Positions 55,296-64,000 of a stretch of DNA of 64,000 bases are shown here, piece by piece. The DNA is from Brassica napus. Taxonomy: Eukaryota; Streptophyta; Magnoliopsida; Brassicales; Brassicaceae. Numbering within the stretch: position 1 is the stretch's first letter; each line of letters opens with the position of its first letter. Made by a program: the position numbers and the translations under genes. Location of the stretch: NCBI RefSeq assembly GCF_020379485.1, contig NW_026014861.1:541000-604999 (forward strand), in the 5' to 3' direction. The notes under the pieces were generated by a model that was not told where the DNA came from, ran no database searches, and was given only the letters and a program-made list of their open reading frames with translations.

Positions 55296-55989
55296 TGTTG
55301 AGATGAGGAGTTGATATGAAGGCTTAGAGAGGCTTGGGTAATGAAAGGGATGAGGAGATGAAGCTCAGGTTGAAGTGAGAGACGCATTGGGAGAATGGTA
55401 CGGACGGTACAAACCGTACGGATCAGTTCAACCAAGATCACTTGGGTCTCGACCTTTCTTCACATTCTGAAGTGGTGCAAACTTAGGGTGAAGTGTACGG
55501 AGTTACCATGTCCGTACCATCTGAAGTTACCACGGTAAATAGGAGGTTGAACAACAAGAAGGAGGGAAAGGCCAAAGACACTTATGCAAAGGGAAGGTCA
55601 CGACCAAAGAAAGGAGATGACCGTTTATGGATAAGAGGAGGCGCGGCTTTACACCTGGGACAGGCTGTAAAGGTGTTTGGCATCTGATCCAAGATGGCAA
55701 AGGGATCAAACGTGTGATGGCCCCTATTGGACGGATTCAAAACCGGCCAGCTCTTACCATTTGACTTCACATGCTTAAGCTACCTTAACCCATTTCGAAA
55801 ACCCTATGTCCTCTAAGTATAAATATGTAATCTCCTCATTAATAAGAGATCAGACAGTTCTATCCAATTGATTACTCTACTTGTTCCATAATGATTCCTT
55901 ATTAGTCATCTAATCACATAATCATCTCCTTATTCATCCTAAATCATTCTACTCTTTCACATACAAACTCAGATTATCTAAAACTTATA
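55296..55989 (+). repeat. Host copia 3' LTR
   Basis: About 694 bp, TGTTGAGATG...ACTTATA. It contains GTACGG motifs (55397-55425 and around 55497-55520), an AAAACCCTA telobox and TATAAATA. It abuts the satellite array directly. It is clearly different from the truncated LTR at 211-668/6602-6703, so the host element is chimeric or rearranged at its left end. Confidence 0.85.
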
Positions 55990-57603
55990 TTCTCCACCAC
56001 TTTATGTATCCAAATCAAGCTTCTCACAAAGTGATTCATCCTGGTTTGATTGGAACGACGAAGAAGCTGTGCTATTCCCAAACTGGGAAACTGGAATCAC
56101 CTGATTTGAAAGTGGGATAACTTCTTCATGCCAACTCCTATGAGATTTGTTCAACTTCCTGGTGATTCTCCACCACTTTATGTATCCAAATCAAGCTTTT
56201 CACAAAGTGATTCATCCTGGTTTGATTGGAACGACGAAGAAGCTGTCCTATTCCCAAACTGGGAAACTGGAATCACCTGATTTGAACGTGGAATAACTTC
56301 TTCCTGCCAACTCCTATGAGATTGATTCAACTTCCTGGTGATTCTCCACAACTTTATGTATCCAAATCAAGCTTCTGACAAAGTGATTCATCCTGGTTTG
56401 TTTGGAACGACGAAGAAGGTGTGGTATTCCCAAACTGGGAAACTGGAATCACCTGATTTGAAAGTGTGATAACTTCTTCCTGCCAACTCCTATGAGATTT
56501 ATTCAACTTCCTGGTGATTCTCCACCACTTTATGTATCCAAATCAAGCTTCTCACAAAGTGAATCATCCTGGTTTGATTGGAACGACGAAGAAGCTGTGA
56601 TATTCCCAAACAGGGAAACTGGAATCACCTGATTTGAAAGTGGGATAACTTCTTCTTGCCAACTCCTATGAGATTAATTCATCTTCCTGGTGATTCTCCA
56701 CAACTTTATGTATCCAAATCAAGCTTCTGACAAAGTGATTCATCCTGGTTTGATTGGAACGACGAAGAAGCTGTGCTATTCCCAAACTGGGAAACTGGAA
56801 TCACCTGATGAAAGTGGGATAACTTCTTCATACCAACTCCTATAAGATTTATTCAACTTCCTGTTGATTCTCCACCACTTTATATATCCAAATCAAGCTT
56901 TTCACAAAGTGATTCATCCTGGTTTGATTGGAACGACAAAGAAGCTGTGCTATTCCCAAACTGGGAAACTGGAATCACCTGATTTGAAAGTGGGATAACA
57001 TCTTCATTCCAACTCCTATGAGATTTATTCAACTTCCTGGTGATTCTCCACCACTTTATGTATCCAAATCAAGCTTCTCACAAAGTGATTCATCCTGGTT
57101 TGATTGGAACGATGAAGAAGCTGTGCTATTCCCATACTGGGAAACTGGAATCACCTGATTTGAAAGTGGGATAACTTCTTCCTGCCAACTCCTATGAGAT
57201 TTATTCAACTTCCTGGTGATTCTCCACCACTTTATGTATCCAAATCAAGCTTCTCACAAAGTGATTCATCCTGGTTTGATTGGACCGACGAAGAAGCTGT
57301 GCTATTCCCAAACTGGGAAACTGGAATCACCTGATTTGAAAGTGGGATAACTTCTTCTTGCCAACTCCTATGAGATTTATTCAACTTCCTGGTTATTCTC
57401 CACCACTTTATGTATCCAAATCAAGCTTCTTACAAAGTGATTCATCCTGGTTTGATTGGAACGACGAAGAAGCTGTGCTATTCCCAAACTGGGAAACTGG
57501 AATCACCTGATTTGAAAGTGGGATATCTTCTTCATGCCAACTCCTATAAGATTTATTCAACTTCCTGGTGATTCTCCACCACTGTATGTATCCAAATCAA
57601 GCT
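55990..57603. repeat. 176-bp centromeric satellite array (CentBr-like)
   Basis: Nine full units start at 55990, 56166, 56342, 56518, 56694, 56868, 57044, 57220 and 57396, with a partial unit from 57572. Spacing is 176 bp except one 174-bp unit (56694-56867, TTGA reduced in CCTGATGAAAG). Each unit holds an AAGCTT HindIII site or a near match, and the motif TTTGATTGGAACGACGAAGA. I recognise it from memory as the Brassica 176-bp centromere/HindIII satellite family. This identification rests on memory, not on a search. Units are similar but individually marked. Confidence 0.88.
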
Positions 57604-57632
57604 CTAACTTAGGGCGACCAAGATCATGTTCA
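57604..57632 (+). repeat. C-like LTR fragment, left of K
   Basis: TAACTTAGGGCGACCAAGAT and following bases match the C LTR around 7745-7773. The satellite is joined to the middle of this LTR without a terminus, so the joint is a deletion or recombination point. TSD copy GTTCA is at 57628-57632. Confidence 0.75.
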
Positions 57633-58200
57633 TGTTGAGATGAGTTGAGTATATGGATATGAAGAGATAAGGTGTTGAAGAGAAGAGGAGAAAGGAATGA
57701 GGGGACTTTGGGCAAGCATGGTACGGACGGCCGTACAAGGCCGTACATGGCCGTACCGTCCGTACTAAATGCCTCGACCAGAAGTTACCCAACCTGACCA
57801 AGTGAAACCGTAACAAGGTAGAAGTTACCTTAAGGGCTTAGTGAAGGGATAAGACTGGTAGGAGGATAAGGGACGCGCGTGCCAGGCTGGAACAGGCTGG
57901 AAAGTAGTCCAAGATGCCATAAGCATGTGAGCCATCCTGGCCAATCATTCAAAAGGCTCCCATTGACTCCACACGGTTAAACAGTGGCGATTTCCCTTCT
58001 TGTAAACCCTTGTGTCTCCCTTATAAATATGTAACCTCACTCATTAATAAATTAAGCAAGTTTTGAGACTCTCTCTTAGTCTTTAAATCTCAATGGTTCC
58101 ATATTAGACTCCTAATCTCATTCCATACTCTAATCTTCACTAAATTGTTTCTAGTCTTTCCTAAACACTCAGATTACTCTAAACATTACTAAAAATCATA
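57633..58200 (+). repeat. Element K 5' LTR
   Basis: 568 bp. CGTAC cluster at 57719-57766 with four motifs at about 10-bp spacing. TATAAATA near 58023. Ends AAAAATCATA. Confidence 0.95.
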
Positions 58201-58216
58201 TGGTATCCGAGCCAGG
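58201..58216 (+). other. Element K primer binding site with one mismatch
   Basis: TGGTATCCGAGCCAGG: C replaces A at the eighth base of the site found in all other elements here. Initiator tRNA-Met pairing would have one internal mismatch. Confidence 0.88.
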
Positions 58217-58448
58217 TTAGTGAGAATCTGAGTTCGTGTTAGGCTCTTTGGAGATTCAAGATTGAAGCTTTGAAGAGTTTGGTTGGTGTTCTTGTGTTCT
58301 TGGGAGGTTCCGGGTATTGTCCGAGTTCAAAGACTAGTTTTTAGTGTGTTGCTGAAGCTGTGAGGTTGAAGACCGAGGCAGTGAGTGTTCTTACAAGTCT
58401 TTTAACTCAAGATCCAGTTTGTGAAGTCTAGAGAAGTCATCGTTCATC

Positions 58449-61400
58449 ATGGAGAGTGGTATGAACATGAACATGAAGGTAGCGGTTTGCTTCAAGGGAA
58501 CCAACTACTTGGTGTGGTCTCGGATGGTGAGAACCACGGTGGGAAGCAAAGGGCTTTGGAAGCACATCACGCCAGGAGAAGCTCCAAAGCTCATCACCAA
58601 AGGAGAAACTGAAGGAGAAGCCGCAAGCAAAGCGGAAGAGAAGTGGCATCAGGAGGACATGTTGGTGATGTCAGTGCTGCATGCTTCACTTGAGCCGGCG
58701 ATTCTAGATGCATACAGTTACTGTGAATCAGCTAAAGAGCTGTGGGAGACGTTGAAGAAGGTGTATGGGAATACATCAAACCTGAGCCGTGTGTTTGAGG
58801 TGAAGCAGGCTATAAACAACTTGGTACAAGAGGATATGGAGTTCACCAAGCATCTAGGGAGGTTCAGAACACTCTGGTCCGAGTTGGAGATGTTGAGGCC
58901 AAGCACTACAGATGCAGATGAGCTCAACAAAAGAAGAGAGCAAGACAAGGTCTTTGGGCTACTCCTCACCATGAATCCGGCGTACAATGGTCTTATCCAA
59001 CACTTGCTTAGAGAGGACACACTACCTGATCTTGAAGAAGTGTGCGCAAGGATTCAGAAGGAACAAGGCTCTATTGGGTTGTTTGGAAAGAAAGGAGAGC
59101 TATCTCTCGTAAATCAAGCAACTCAAGAGGAGGGAGGGGAAGCTCCACAAGCACACAAGGCTGCGCATGGGAAGTATGATGAGAGGAGATTCAATGGGAA
59201 CTGTGATCACTGCAAGAAGCATGGCCACAAGAAGAGCCAATGCTGGATACTCCATCCCCATCTCAAGCCGGCAAAGTTTATGAAAGACAGAGAGGCAAGG
59301 GCTAATATCTCAGATGGAGCAAGCGCAAGTGGAGCAGGTACTAGCAAAGGGAAGGAGATAGATGGGCGTGAAGCAGGTGATGGGAGGTCTCTTGTTGCCT
59401 ACACTGGAGCCCCAAGCAACCGTGGGAACTATGATCAAGAGTATCTAAGGAAATCCGACCTGGATGCTCTCATTAAGCTCTTCAAGGAGCATGGTAACAG
59501 TTTTGGATATTCCTTTGGTGCTAGGGCTATAGGGAATGATGAGAATCCAACTAGCATTGATAGGATGCATGAAAGTGTGATAGAGATAATAAACCAATCT
59601 AGAACGAACAGTTTTGCTCGGAATGATCATGCATTCAAACCATCTAGTATACTTGCTCATATTGCTAGTTCACATACCATCAAGCCTTTAGTAGTTGATT
59701 CTGGTGCATCTCATCATATGATAAGTGACACTAGTTTGATTAAAAACATTGTACCAATGAATGGAAATGTGATGATAGCTAATGGAGATAAGATACCTAT
59801 TAGAGGAATAGGAAGTCTTAAACTGTTTGATAAGGAAACTAAAGCCTTTTATATGCCTGAATTTACTTCAAACTTGTTATCTGTTAAGAAATGTGCTACT
59901 GATTTGCAATGCAATGTCATATTCAGTCCTAATGATGTGAAGTTTCAGGATATTAAAAGCAGCAAGATGATTGGAAAGGGAGTTACTAAAGGAGAATTGT
60001 ATTTACTTGAAGATCTTGCTCCTGTTTCTAGTTATAGCTGCTCGTTTACTTCTGTTTCTGGTTCTAGTTTAAGTAAAAATGCATTGTGGCATGCTAGATT
60101 AGGACACCCTCATAATAAGGCTTTAAAACTGATGTTGCCAGGTGTTTCCTTTGAGAATAATGAGTGTGAAGCTTGCATTTTAGGCAAGCATTGTAAGACT
60201 GTCTTTACTAAATCTACTACGGTTTATGAGAAGTGTTTTGATTTGATTCATTCTGATGTTTGGACTGCTCCTTGCTTATCTAGAGACAATCAAAAGTATT
60301 ATGTAACTTTCATTGATGAAAAATCCAAATACACCTGGTTAACTTTAATTCCAACCAAAGATAGGGTACTTGATGCATTTAAGAACTTTCAATCATATGT
60401 GACTAACCATTATAATGCCAAGATAAAGATTTTCAGGTCAGATAATGGAGGAGAGTACACGGGACAAGCATTCAAGCTCCATCTATCTCAGCATGGAATA
60501 CTACATCAGACAAGCTGTCCCTATACTCCACAACAGAATGGTGTGGCTGAGAGAAAGAATAGGCATCTGATGGAAGTGGCCAGGTCTATGATGTTTCAAA
60601 CCAATGTACCCAAGAAGTTCTGGAGTGATGCGGTCACTACAGCTTGTTATCTCATCAACAGAACACCAACCCTGATTCTGCAAGGGTTATCACCATTTGA
60701 GGTATTGAACCGATACAAGCCCTCATTGGAACATATGAAGATCTTTGGGTGTTTGTGTTTTGTGATGGTACCGGGAGAATTAAGAAACAAGCTTGAAGCT
60801 AGAAGCTCCAAGGCAATGTTTGTTGGATATTCATCAAGTCAGAAAGGATATAAGTGCTATGATCCTAACACAAGGAGAGTGTTAGTATCTAGAGAAGTGA
60901 AGTTTGTGGAAGAAAAAGGATATTATGAGGAGCAGATTCAAGAAGATTTGAAAGATCTCACTTCAGATAGAGCTGCAACCTTGAGGATAATACTAGAAGG
61001 ACTTGGTATCAATATGGATCAAGGACAGCAAGAAGTAAGAGGCACTACACCAATACCGAATCATCAGACGTCCAATCTTGAACATGAGGGGGGGAATGGA
61101 ACAGAAACTCAAACTCAAAGTCATGAAGAGAGTTCTGGTTCTCATGATCAAGCTGTGGAGTCAAATGATCAACAAGAAGGAGCTGAAGCAAGTCAGCTAA
61201 GGGATGAAGGAGCTGAAGCAAGTCAGCCAAGAGAAGAAGCAAGAGAAGAAAGTACACAAGAAGATGTACAAGACATGGAGTTACCGGCACAAGAAGGGCC
61301 AGTGTTGAGAAGAAGTACAAGGCTGAGAAAGGATCCTTCCAGTTGGGTAAACACGAGAGTGTACTACAATGCTCAAGCTGTGAAGCATCCTACTCAGGCC

Positions 61401-63020
61401 GTGTGTTCTTTCTCTCAATATCCAGAAGCACATTGTGCATTCATGGTAAACTTAGATGAGAATCACATTCCAAGAAGCTATGAAGAGGCAATGGAGGATA
61501 AGGAATGGAAGGAATCAGTAGGAGCTGAGGCAGGAGCTATGATAAAGAATGATACATGGTTTGAAAGTGAACTACCAAAAGGGAAGAAGGCAGTATCTAG
61601 TAGATGGATCTTCACAATCAAATACAAGGCTGATGGACAGATTGAGAGGAAGAAGACTAGATTAGTAGCAAGAGGGTTCACTCAAACATATGGAGAGGAT
61701 TACATTGAGACATTTGCACCAGTAGCCAAGTTACATACCATTAGAATTGTACTAAGCTTGGCGGTTAACCTTGGATGGGGATTGTGGCAAATGGATGTGA
61801 AGAATGCATTCTTACAAGGAGAACTTGAGGATGAAGTCTACATGTATCCTCCACCAGGTCTTGAACATCTAGTGAAGAGAGGGAATGTACTGAGGCTAAA
61901 GAAGGCTATCTATGGGTTGAAGCAATCACCAAGAGCATGGTACAACAAGTTGAGCACAACTCTGAACGGCCAAGGTTTTAAGAAGTCAGAATTGGACCAT
62001 ACTCTCTTTACCCTCACTACTCCCTCAGGTATGGTTGCTCTCCTTGTGTATGTGGATGATATCATTATCACAGGAAGTGATAAGGAAGGTATCAAAGCAA
62101 CCAAGGAGTTTCTAAAGTCTATGTTTGAAATAAAAGACTTGGGAGAAATGAAATACTTTCTTGGAATTGAGATTTGTAGATCCAAGGAAGGTTTGTTCAT
62201 GTCCCAAAGGAAGTATACACTTGATCTTTTGAAAGGTGCAGGTGCTTATGGAGGCAAGACAGCAAAGATGCCAATGGAGGATGGCTACAAAGTACCAAGA
62301 GAGGGGGAGATTGAAGACAGCAAGCCATTTCATGATCCTAAACTCTATAGAAAACTTGTTGGCAAATTGATTTATCTAACCATCACAAGACCTGATATAT
62401 GCTTTGCTGTGAATCAGGTGAGTCAACACATGCAGCTTCCCAAGGAACATCACTGGCGTATGGTGGAGAGGCTGCTGATGTATCTAAATGGCTCGCCGGA
62501 TCAAGGTGTATGGATGGGGTGCAATGAAAGCACAGAAGTGGTGGGCTATTGTGATGCTGATTGGGCAGGTGATAGAACTGACAGAAGATCAACAACCGGC
62601 TATTGCACATTCATTGGAGGCAACTTGGTGACTTGGAAGAGTAAGAAACAGAAGGTGGTGTCATGCTCTAGTGCAGAAGCTGAGTATAGAGCTATGCTGA
62701 AGCTTACAAACGAGTTAGTTTGGATCAAGGGCATCTTGAAGCATTTGGAGATAGCACAAGACACTCCAATGACAATGCATTGTGACAACCAGGCCGCCAT
62801 TCACATAGCCTCCAACTCGGTGTTCCATGAGAGAACAAAGCACATTGAGGTTGATTGCCACAAGGTGAGGCAGATGATTGTCCTAGGAGTCATCTTGCCA
62901 TGTTATACTAGGAGTGAAGATCAGTTGGCTGATGTGTTCACCAAGGCTGCGAGGCAAAAGACAATGGAGTCCATTCATATCAGATTGGGCCTCATTGATC
63001 TTGGAAAGAGAAGCAGCTGA
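58449..63020 (+). CDS. Gag-pol polyprotein of K (1523 aa)
   Basis: Uninterrupted frame from MESGMNMNMKVAVCFKGTNY to LGLIDLGKRSS. CCHC knuckle at Cys252, Cys255, His260 and Cys265. Protease DSGA with Asp417. LWHARLGHPHNKAL pre-integrase motif. Integrase Asp603, Asp665 and Glu701 (D,D-35-E). Acidic Glu/Gln-rich linker with a near-repeat EGAEASQLRDEGAEASQPRE. RT YVDD at 1201-1204. RNase H GYCDADWAGDRTDRRSTTGY, SSAEAEYRAM and MHCDNQAAIH. It is closest to element G. It appears competent for all copia enzymatic steps; whether it is expressed cannot be judged from sequence. Confidence 0.97.
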   Translation: MESGMNMNMKVAVCFKGTNYLVWSRMVRTTVGSKGLWKHITPGEAPKLITKGETEGEAASKAEEKWHQEDMLVMSVLHASLEPAILDAYSYCESAKELWETLKKVYGNTSNLSRVFEVKQAINNLVQEDMEFTKHLGRFRTLWSELEMLRPSTTDADELNKRREQDKVFGLLLTMNPAYNGLIQHLLREDTLPDLEEVCARIQKEQGSIGLFGKKGELSLVNQATQEEGGEAPQAHKAAHGKYDERRFNGNCDHCKKHGHKKSQCWILHPHLKPAKFMKDREARANISDGASASGAGTSKGKEIDGREAGDGRSLVAYTGAPSNRGNYDQEYLRKSDLDALIKLFKEHGNSFGYSFGARAIGNDENPTSIDRMHESVIEIINQSRTNSFARNDHAFKPSSILAHIASSHTIKPLVVDSGASHHMISDTSLIKNIVPMNGNVMIANGDKIPIRGIGSLKLFDKETKAFYMPEFTSNLLSVKKCATDLQCNVIFSPNDVKFQDIKSSKMIGKGVTKGELYLLEDLAPVSSYSCSFTSVSGSSLSKNALWHARLGHPHNKALKLMLPGVSFENNECEACILGKHCKTVFTKSTTVYEKCFDLIHSDVWTAPCLSRDNQKYYVTFIDEKSKYTWLTLIPTKDRVLDAFKNFQSYVTNHYNAKIKIFRSDNGGEYTGQAFKLHLSQHGILHQTSCPYTPQQNGVAERKNRHLMEVARSMMFQTNVPKKFWSDAVTTACYLINRTPTLILQGLSPFEVLNRYKPSLEHMKIFGCLCFVMVPGELRNKLEARSSKAMFVGYSSSQKGYKCYDPNTRRVLVSREVKFVEEKGYYEEQIQEDLKDLTSDRAATLRIILEGLGINMDQGQQEVRGTTPIPNHQTSNLEHEGGNGTETQTQSHEESSGSHDQAVESNDQQEGAEASQLRDEGAEASQPREEAREESTQEDVQDMELPAQEGPVLRRSTRLRKDPSSWVNTRVYYNAQAVKHPTQAVCSFSQYPEAHCAFMVNLDENHIPRSYEEAMEDKEWKESVGAEAGAMIKNDTWFESELPKGKKAVSSRWIFTIKYKADGQIERKKTRLVARGFTQTYGEDYIETFAPVAKLHTIRIVLSLAVNLGWGLWQMDVKNAFLQGELEDEVYMYPPPGLEHLVKRGNVLRLKKAIYGLKQSPRAWYNKLSTTLNGQGFKKSELDHTLFTLTTPSGMVALLVYVDDIIITGSDKEGIKATKEFLKSMFEIKDLGEMKYFLGIEICRSKEGLFMSQRKYTLDLLKGAGAYGGKTAKMPMEDGYKVPREGEIEDSKPFHDPKLYRKLVGKLIYLTITRPDICFAVNQVSQHMQLPKEHHWRMVERLLMYLNGSPDQGVWMGCNESTEVVGYCDADWAGDRTDRRSTTGYCTFIGGNLVTWKSKKQKVVSCSSAEAEYRAMLKLTNELVWIKGILKHLEIAQDTPMTMHCDNQAAIHIASNSVFHERTKHIEVDCHKVRQMIVLGVILPCYTRSEDQLADVFTKAARQKTMESIHIRLGLIDLGKRSS

Positions 63021-63042
63021 TCCCCTTAGTCATGAGATCTTT

Positions 63043-63161
63043 ACTCTTTTTCCCTCATTAAGGTTTTGTCCCAATGGGTTTTCCTTTGGTGAGGTTTTTA
63101 ATGAGGAAGATCTCATGGCTGTCCAAGCTTAAGCTTTCACAAAGCTAAGCTTGAGGGGGAG
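63043..63161 (+). other. Element K 3' hairpins and polypurine tract
   Basis: First hairpin CCTCATTAAGG with CCTTTGGTGAGG (one extra T in the 3' arm), second around AAGCTTAAGCTTT/AAAGCTAAGCTT, then GAGGGGGAG before the LTR at 63162. Confidence 0.75.
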
Positions 63162-63724
63162 TGTTGAGATGAGTTGAGTATATGGATATGAAGAGATAAG
63201 GTGTTGAAGAGAAGAGGAGAAAGGAATGAGGGGACTTTGGGCAGCATGGTACGGACGGCCGTACAAGGCCGTACATGGCCGTACCGTCCGTACTAAATGC
63301 CTCGACCAGAAGTTACCCAACCTGACCAAGTGAAACCGTAACAAGGTAGAAGTTACCTTAAGGGCTTAGTGAAGGGATAAGACTGGTAGGAGGATAAGGG
63401 ACGCGCGTGCCAGGCTGGAACAGGCTGGAAAGTAGTCCAAGATGCCATAAGCATGTGAGCCATCCTGGCCAATCATTCAAAAGGCTCCCATTGACTCCAC
63501 ACGGTTAAACAGTGGCGATTTCCCTTCTTGTAAACCCTTGTGTCCCTTATAAATATGTAACCTCACTCATTAATAAATTAAGCAAGTTTTGAGACTCTCT
63601 CTTAGTCTTTAAATCTCAATGGTTCATATTAGACTCCTAATCTCATTCCATACTCTAATCTTCACTAAATTGTTTCTAGTCTTCCTAAACACTCAGATTA
63701 CTAAAACATTACTAAAAAATCATA
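63162..63724 (+). repeat. Element K 3' LTR
   Basis: 563 bp, colinear with the 5' LTR but with several single-base indels (for example GGCAGCATGG versus GGCAAGCATGG). TSD GTTCA follows. Confidence 0.94.
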
Positions 63725-64000
63725 GTTCAGACTAACATTGAAGAAGATTGGAGAGTAGTGCCCAATCAGGGAGAGTACGGACAGGCGGTACCCTTACCAT
63801 TCGACCGTACTGTTCGGATTCAAAACTGAAATGAAGCTTTGTGCAAACTTAGGCGCAAGAGAGACATACACTGAGTTATATTGTGGATGTTTGTGGATAA
63901 GGAGAGATAGGCGTGGTCAATGACAGGCCGTTTGAGCTGTTAAAGGACAAGAGCCCCTTGACCATGTATCTAGCCATCTTGTTGTGAAACAAGGTTCATG
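63725..64000 (+). repeat. C-like LTR fragment, right of K, running off the window
   Basis: Continues the C-like LTR after K: GTACGGACAGGCGGT, GAAATGAAGCT, GGATAAGGAGA, and CTTGACCATGTATCTAGCCA correspond in order to 7770-8040. It differs from C by many scattered single-base gains and losses. Confidence 0.85.

Larger units (their letters stand above)
57633..63724 (+). mobile_element. Element K: full-length copia with intact gag-pol
   Basis: LTRs of 568 bp (left) and 563 bp (right), TG...TA ends. TSD GTTCA at 57628-57632 and 63725-63729. It sits in a C-like LTR. Coding and 3' module are intact. The primer binding site has one substitution (see separate entry). LTR differences are mostly single-base indels in the right copy. 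Confidence 0.96.

Noticed and set aside
55990..57603. Regularly spaced repeats considered as a CRISPR array or as the Arabidopsis 178-bp satellite
   Set aside because: Units are contiguous without spacers. The sequence does not match the Arabidopsis satellite as I remember it; it matches the Brassica type.

Overview
The window looks like centromeric or pericentromeric heterochromatin of a Brassica-type crucifer. The main clue is a tandem array of nine complete units, about 176 bp each with one HindIII site per unit, at 55990-57603. I recognise these from memory as the Brassica centromere satellite (CentBr / HindIII satellite family). Almost everything else is Ty1/copia LTR retrotransposon. 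I find no ordinary host protein gene, no tRNA or rRNA gene and no CRISPR array. All substantial open frames are copia gag-pol or pieces of it.

Layout. One old copia element acts as the host for most of the window. Its pieces lie at 211-668 and 6602-6703 (5'-truncated LTR-like sequence), 6704-7484, 14849-16218, 25705-26068, 31936-32026 and 54111-55155 (gag tail to RNase H), with a 3' LTR at 55296-55989. Five first-level insertions split it, each with a 5-bp target-site duplication (TSD) I could read: element A (669-6596, +, ATTTC), a three-LTR tandem non-autonomous element C (7485-14848, +, TGTAT), element D (16219-25704, -, GCAGG), element J (26069-31935, -, GTTGA) and element F2 (32027-54110, +, GCTTC). 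D contains remains of F1 (22201-23674), itself split by non-autonomous element E (16522-22200); a deletion joins D's LTR directly to E's LTR. F2 contains non-autonomous element H (34715-38937, CCAAG) and full-length D' (40917-53086, -, ACCTG). D' in turn has element G (46770-52930, +, CTCTA) inside its 5' LTR. That gives four levels of nesting. To the right, the satellite is joined to a C-like LTR fragment that is split by element K (57633-63724, +, GTTCA).

Coding status. A (1499 aa), D' (1509 aa) and K (1523 aa) keep uninterrupted gag-protease-integrase-RT-RNase H frames with visible catalytic motifs. G has one frameshift and J has two. F2 has two nonsense codons, one frameshift and an unusual gag. 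LTR pairs that I compared by eye differ at about 0.2-1.1% of sites, so the nesting looks recent.

How the parts work together. Autonomous elements (A, D/D', G, J, K, F and the host) and large coding-free elements (C, E, H; LTRs of 941-1036 bp) share an initiator-tRNA-Met-type primer binding site, clustered CGTAC motifs in the LTR and a 3' module of two hairpins directly before the polypurine tract. The simplest reading is that the coding-free elements are mobilised in trans by the coding ones. The coding-free interiors also carry shared hairpins with compensating base changes and repeated hairpin/polypurine modules. These are the least explained structures in the window.
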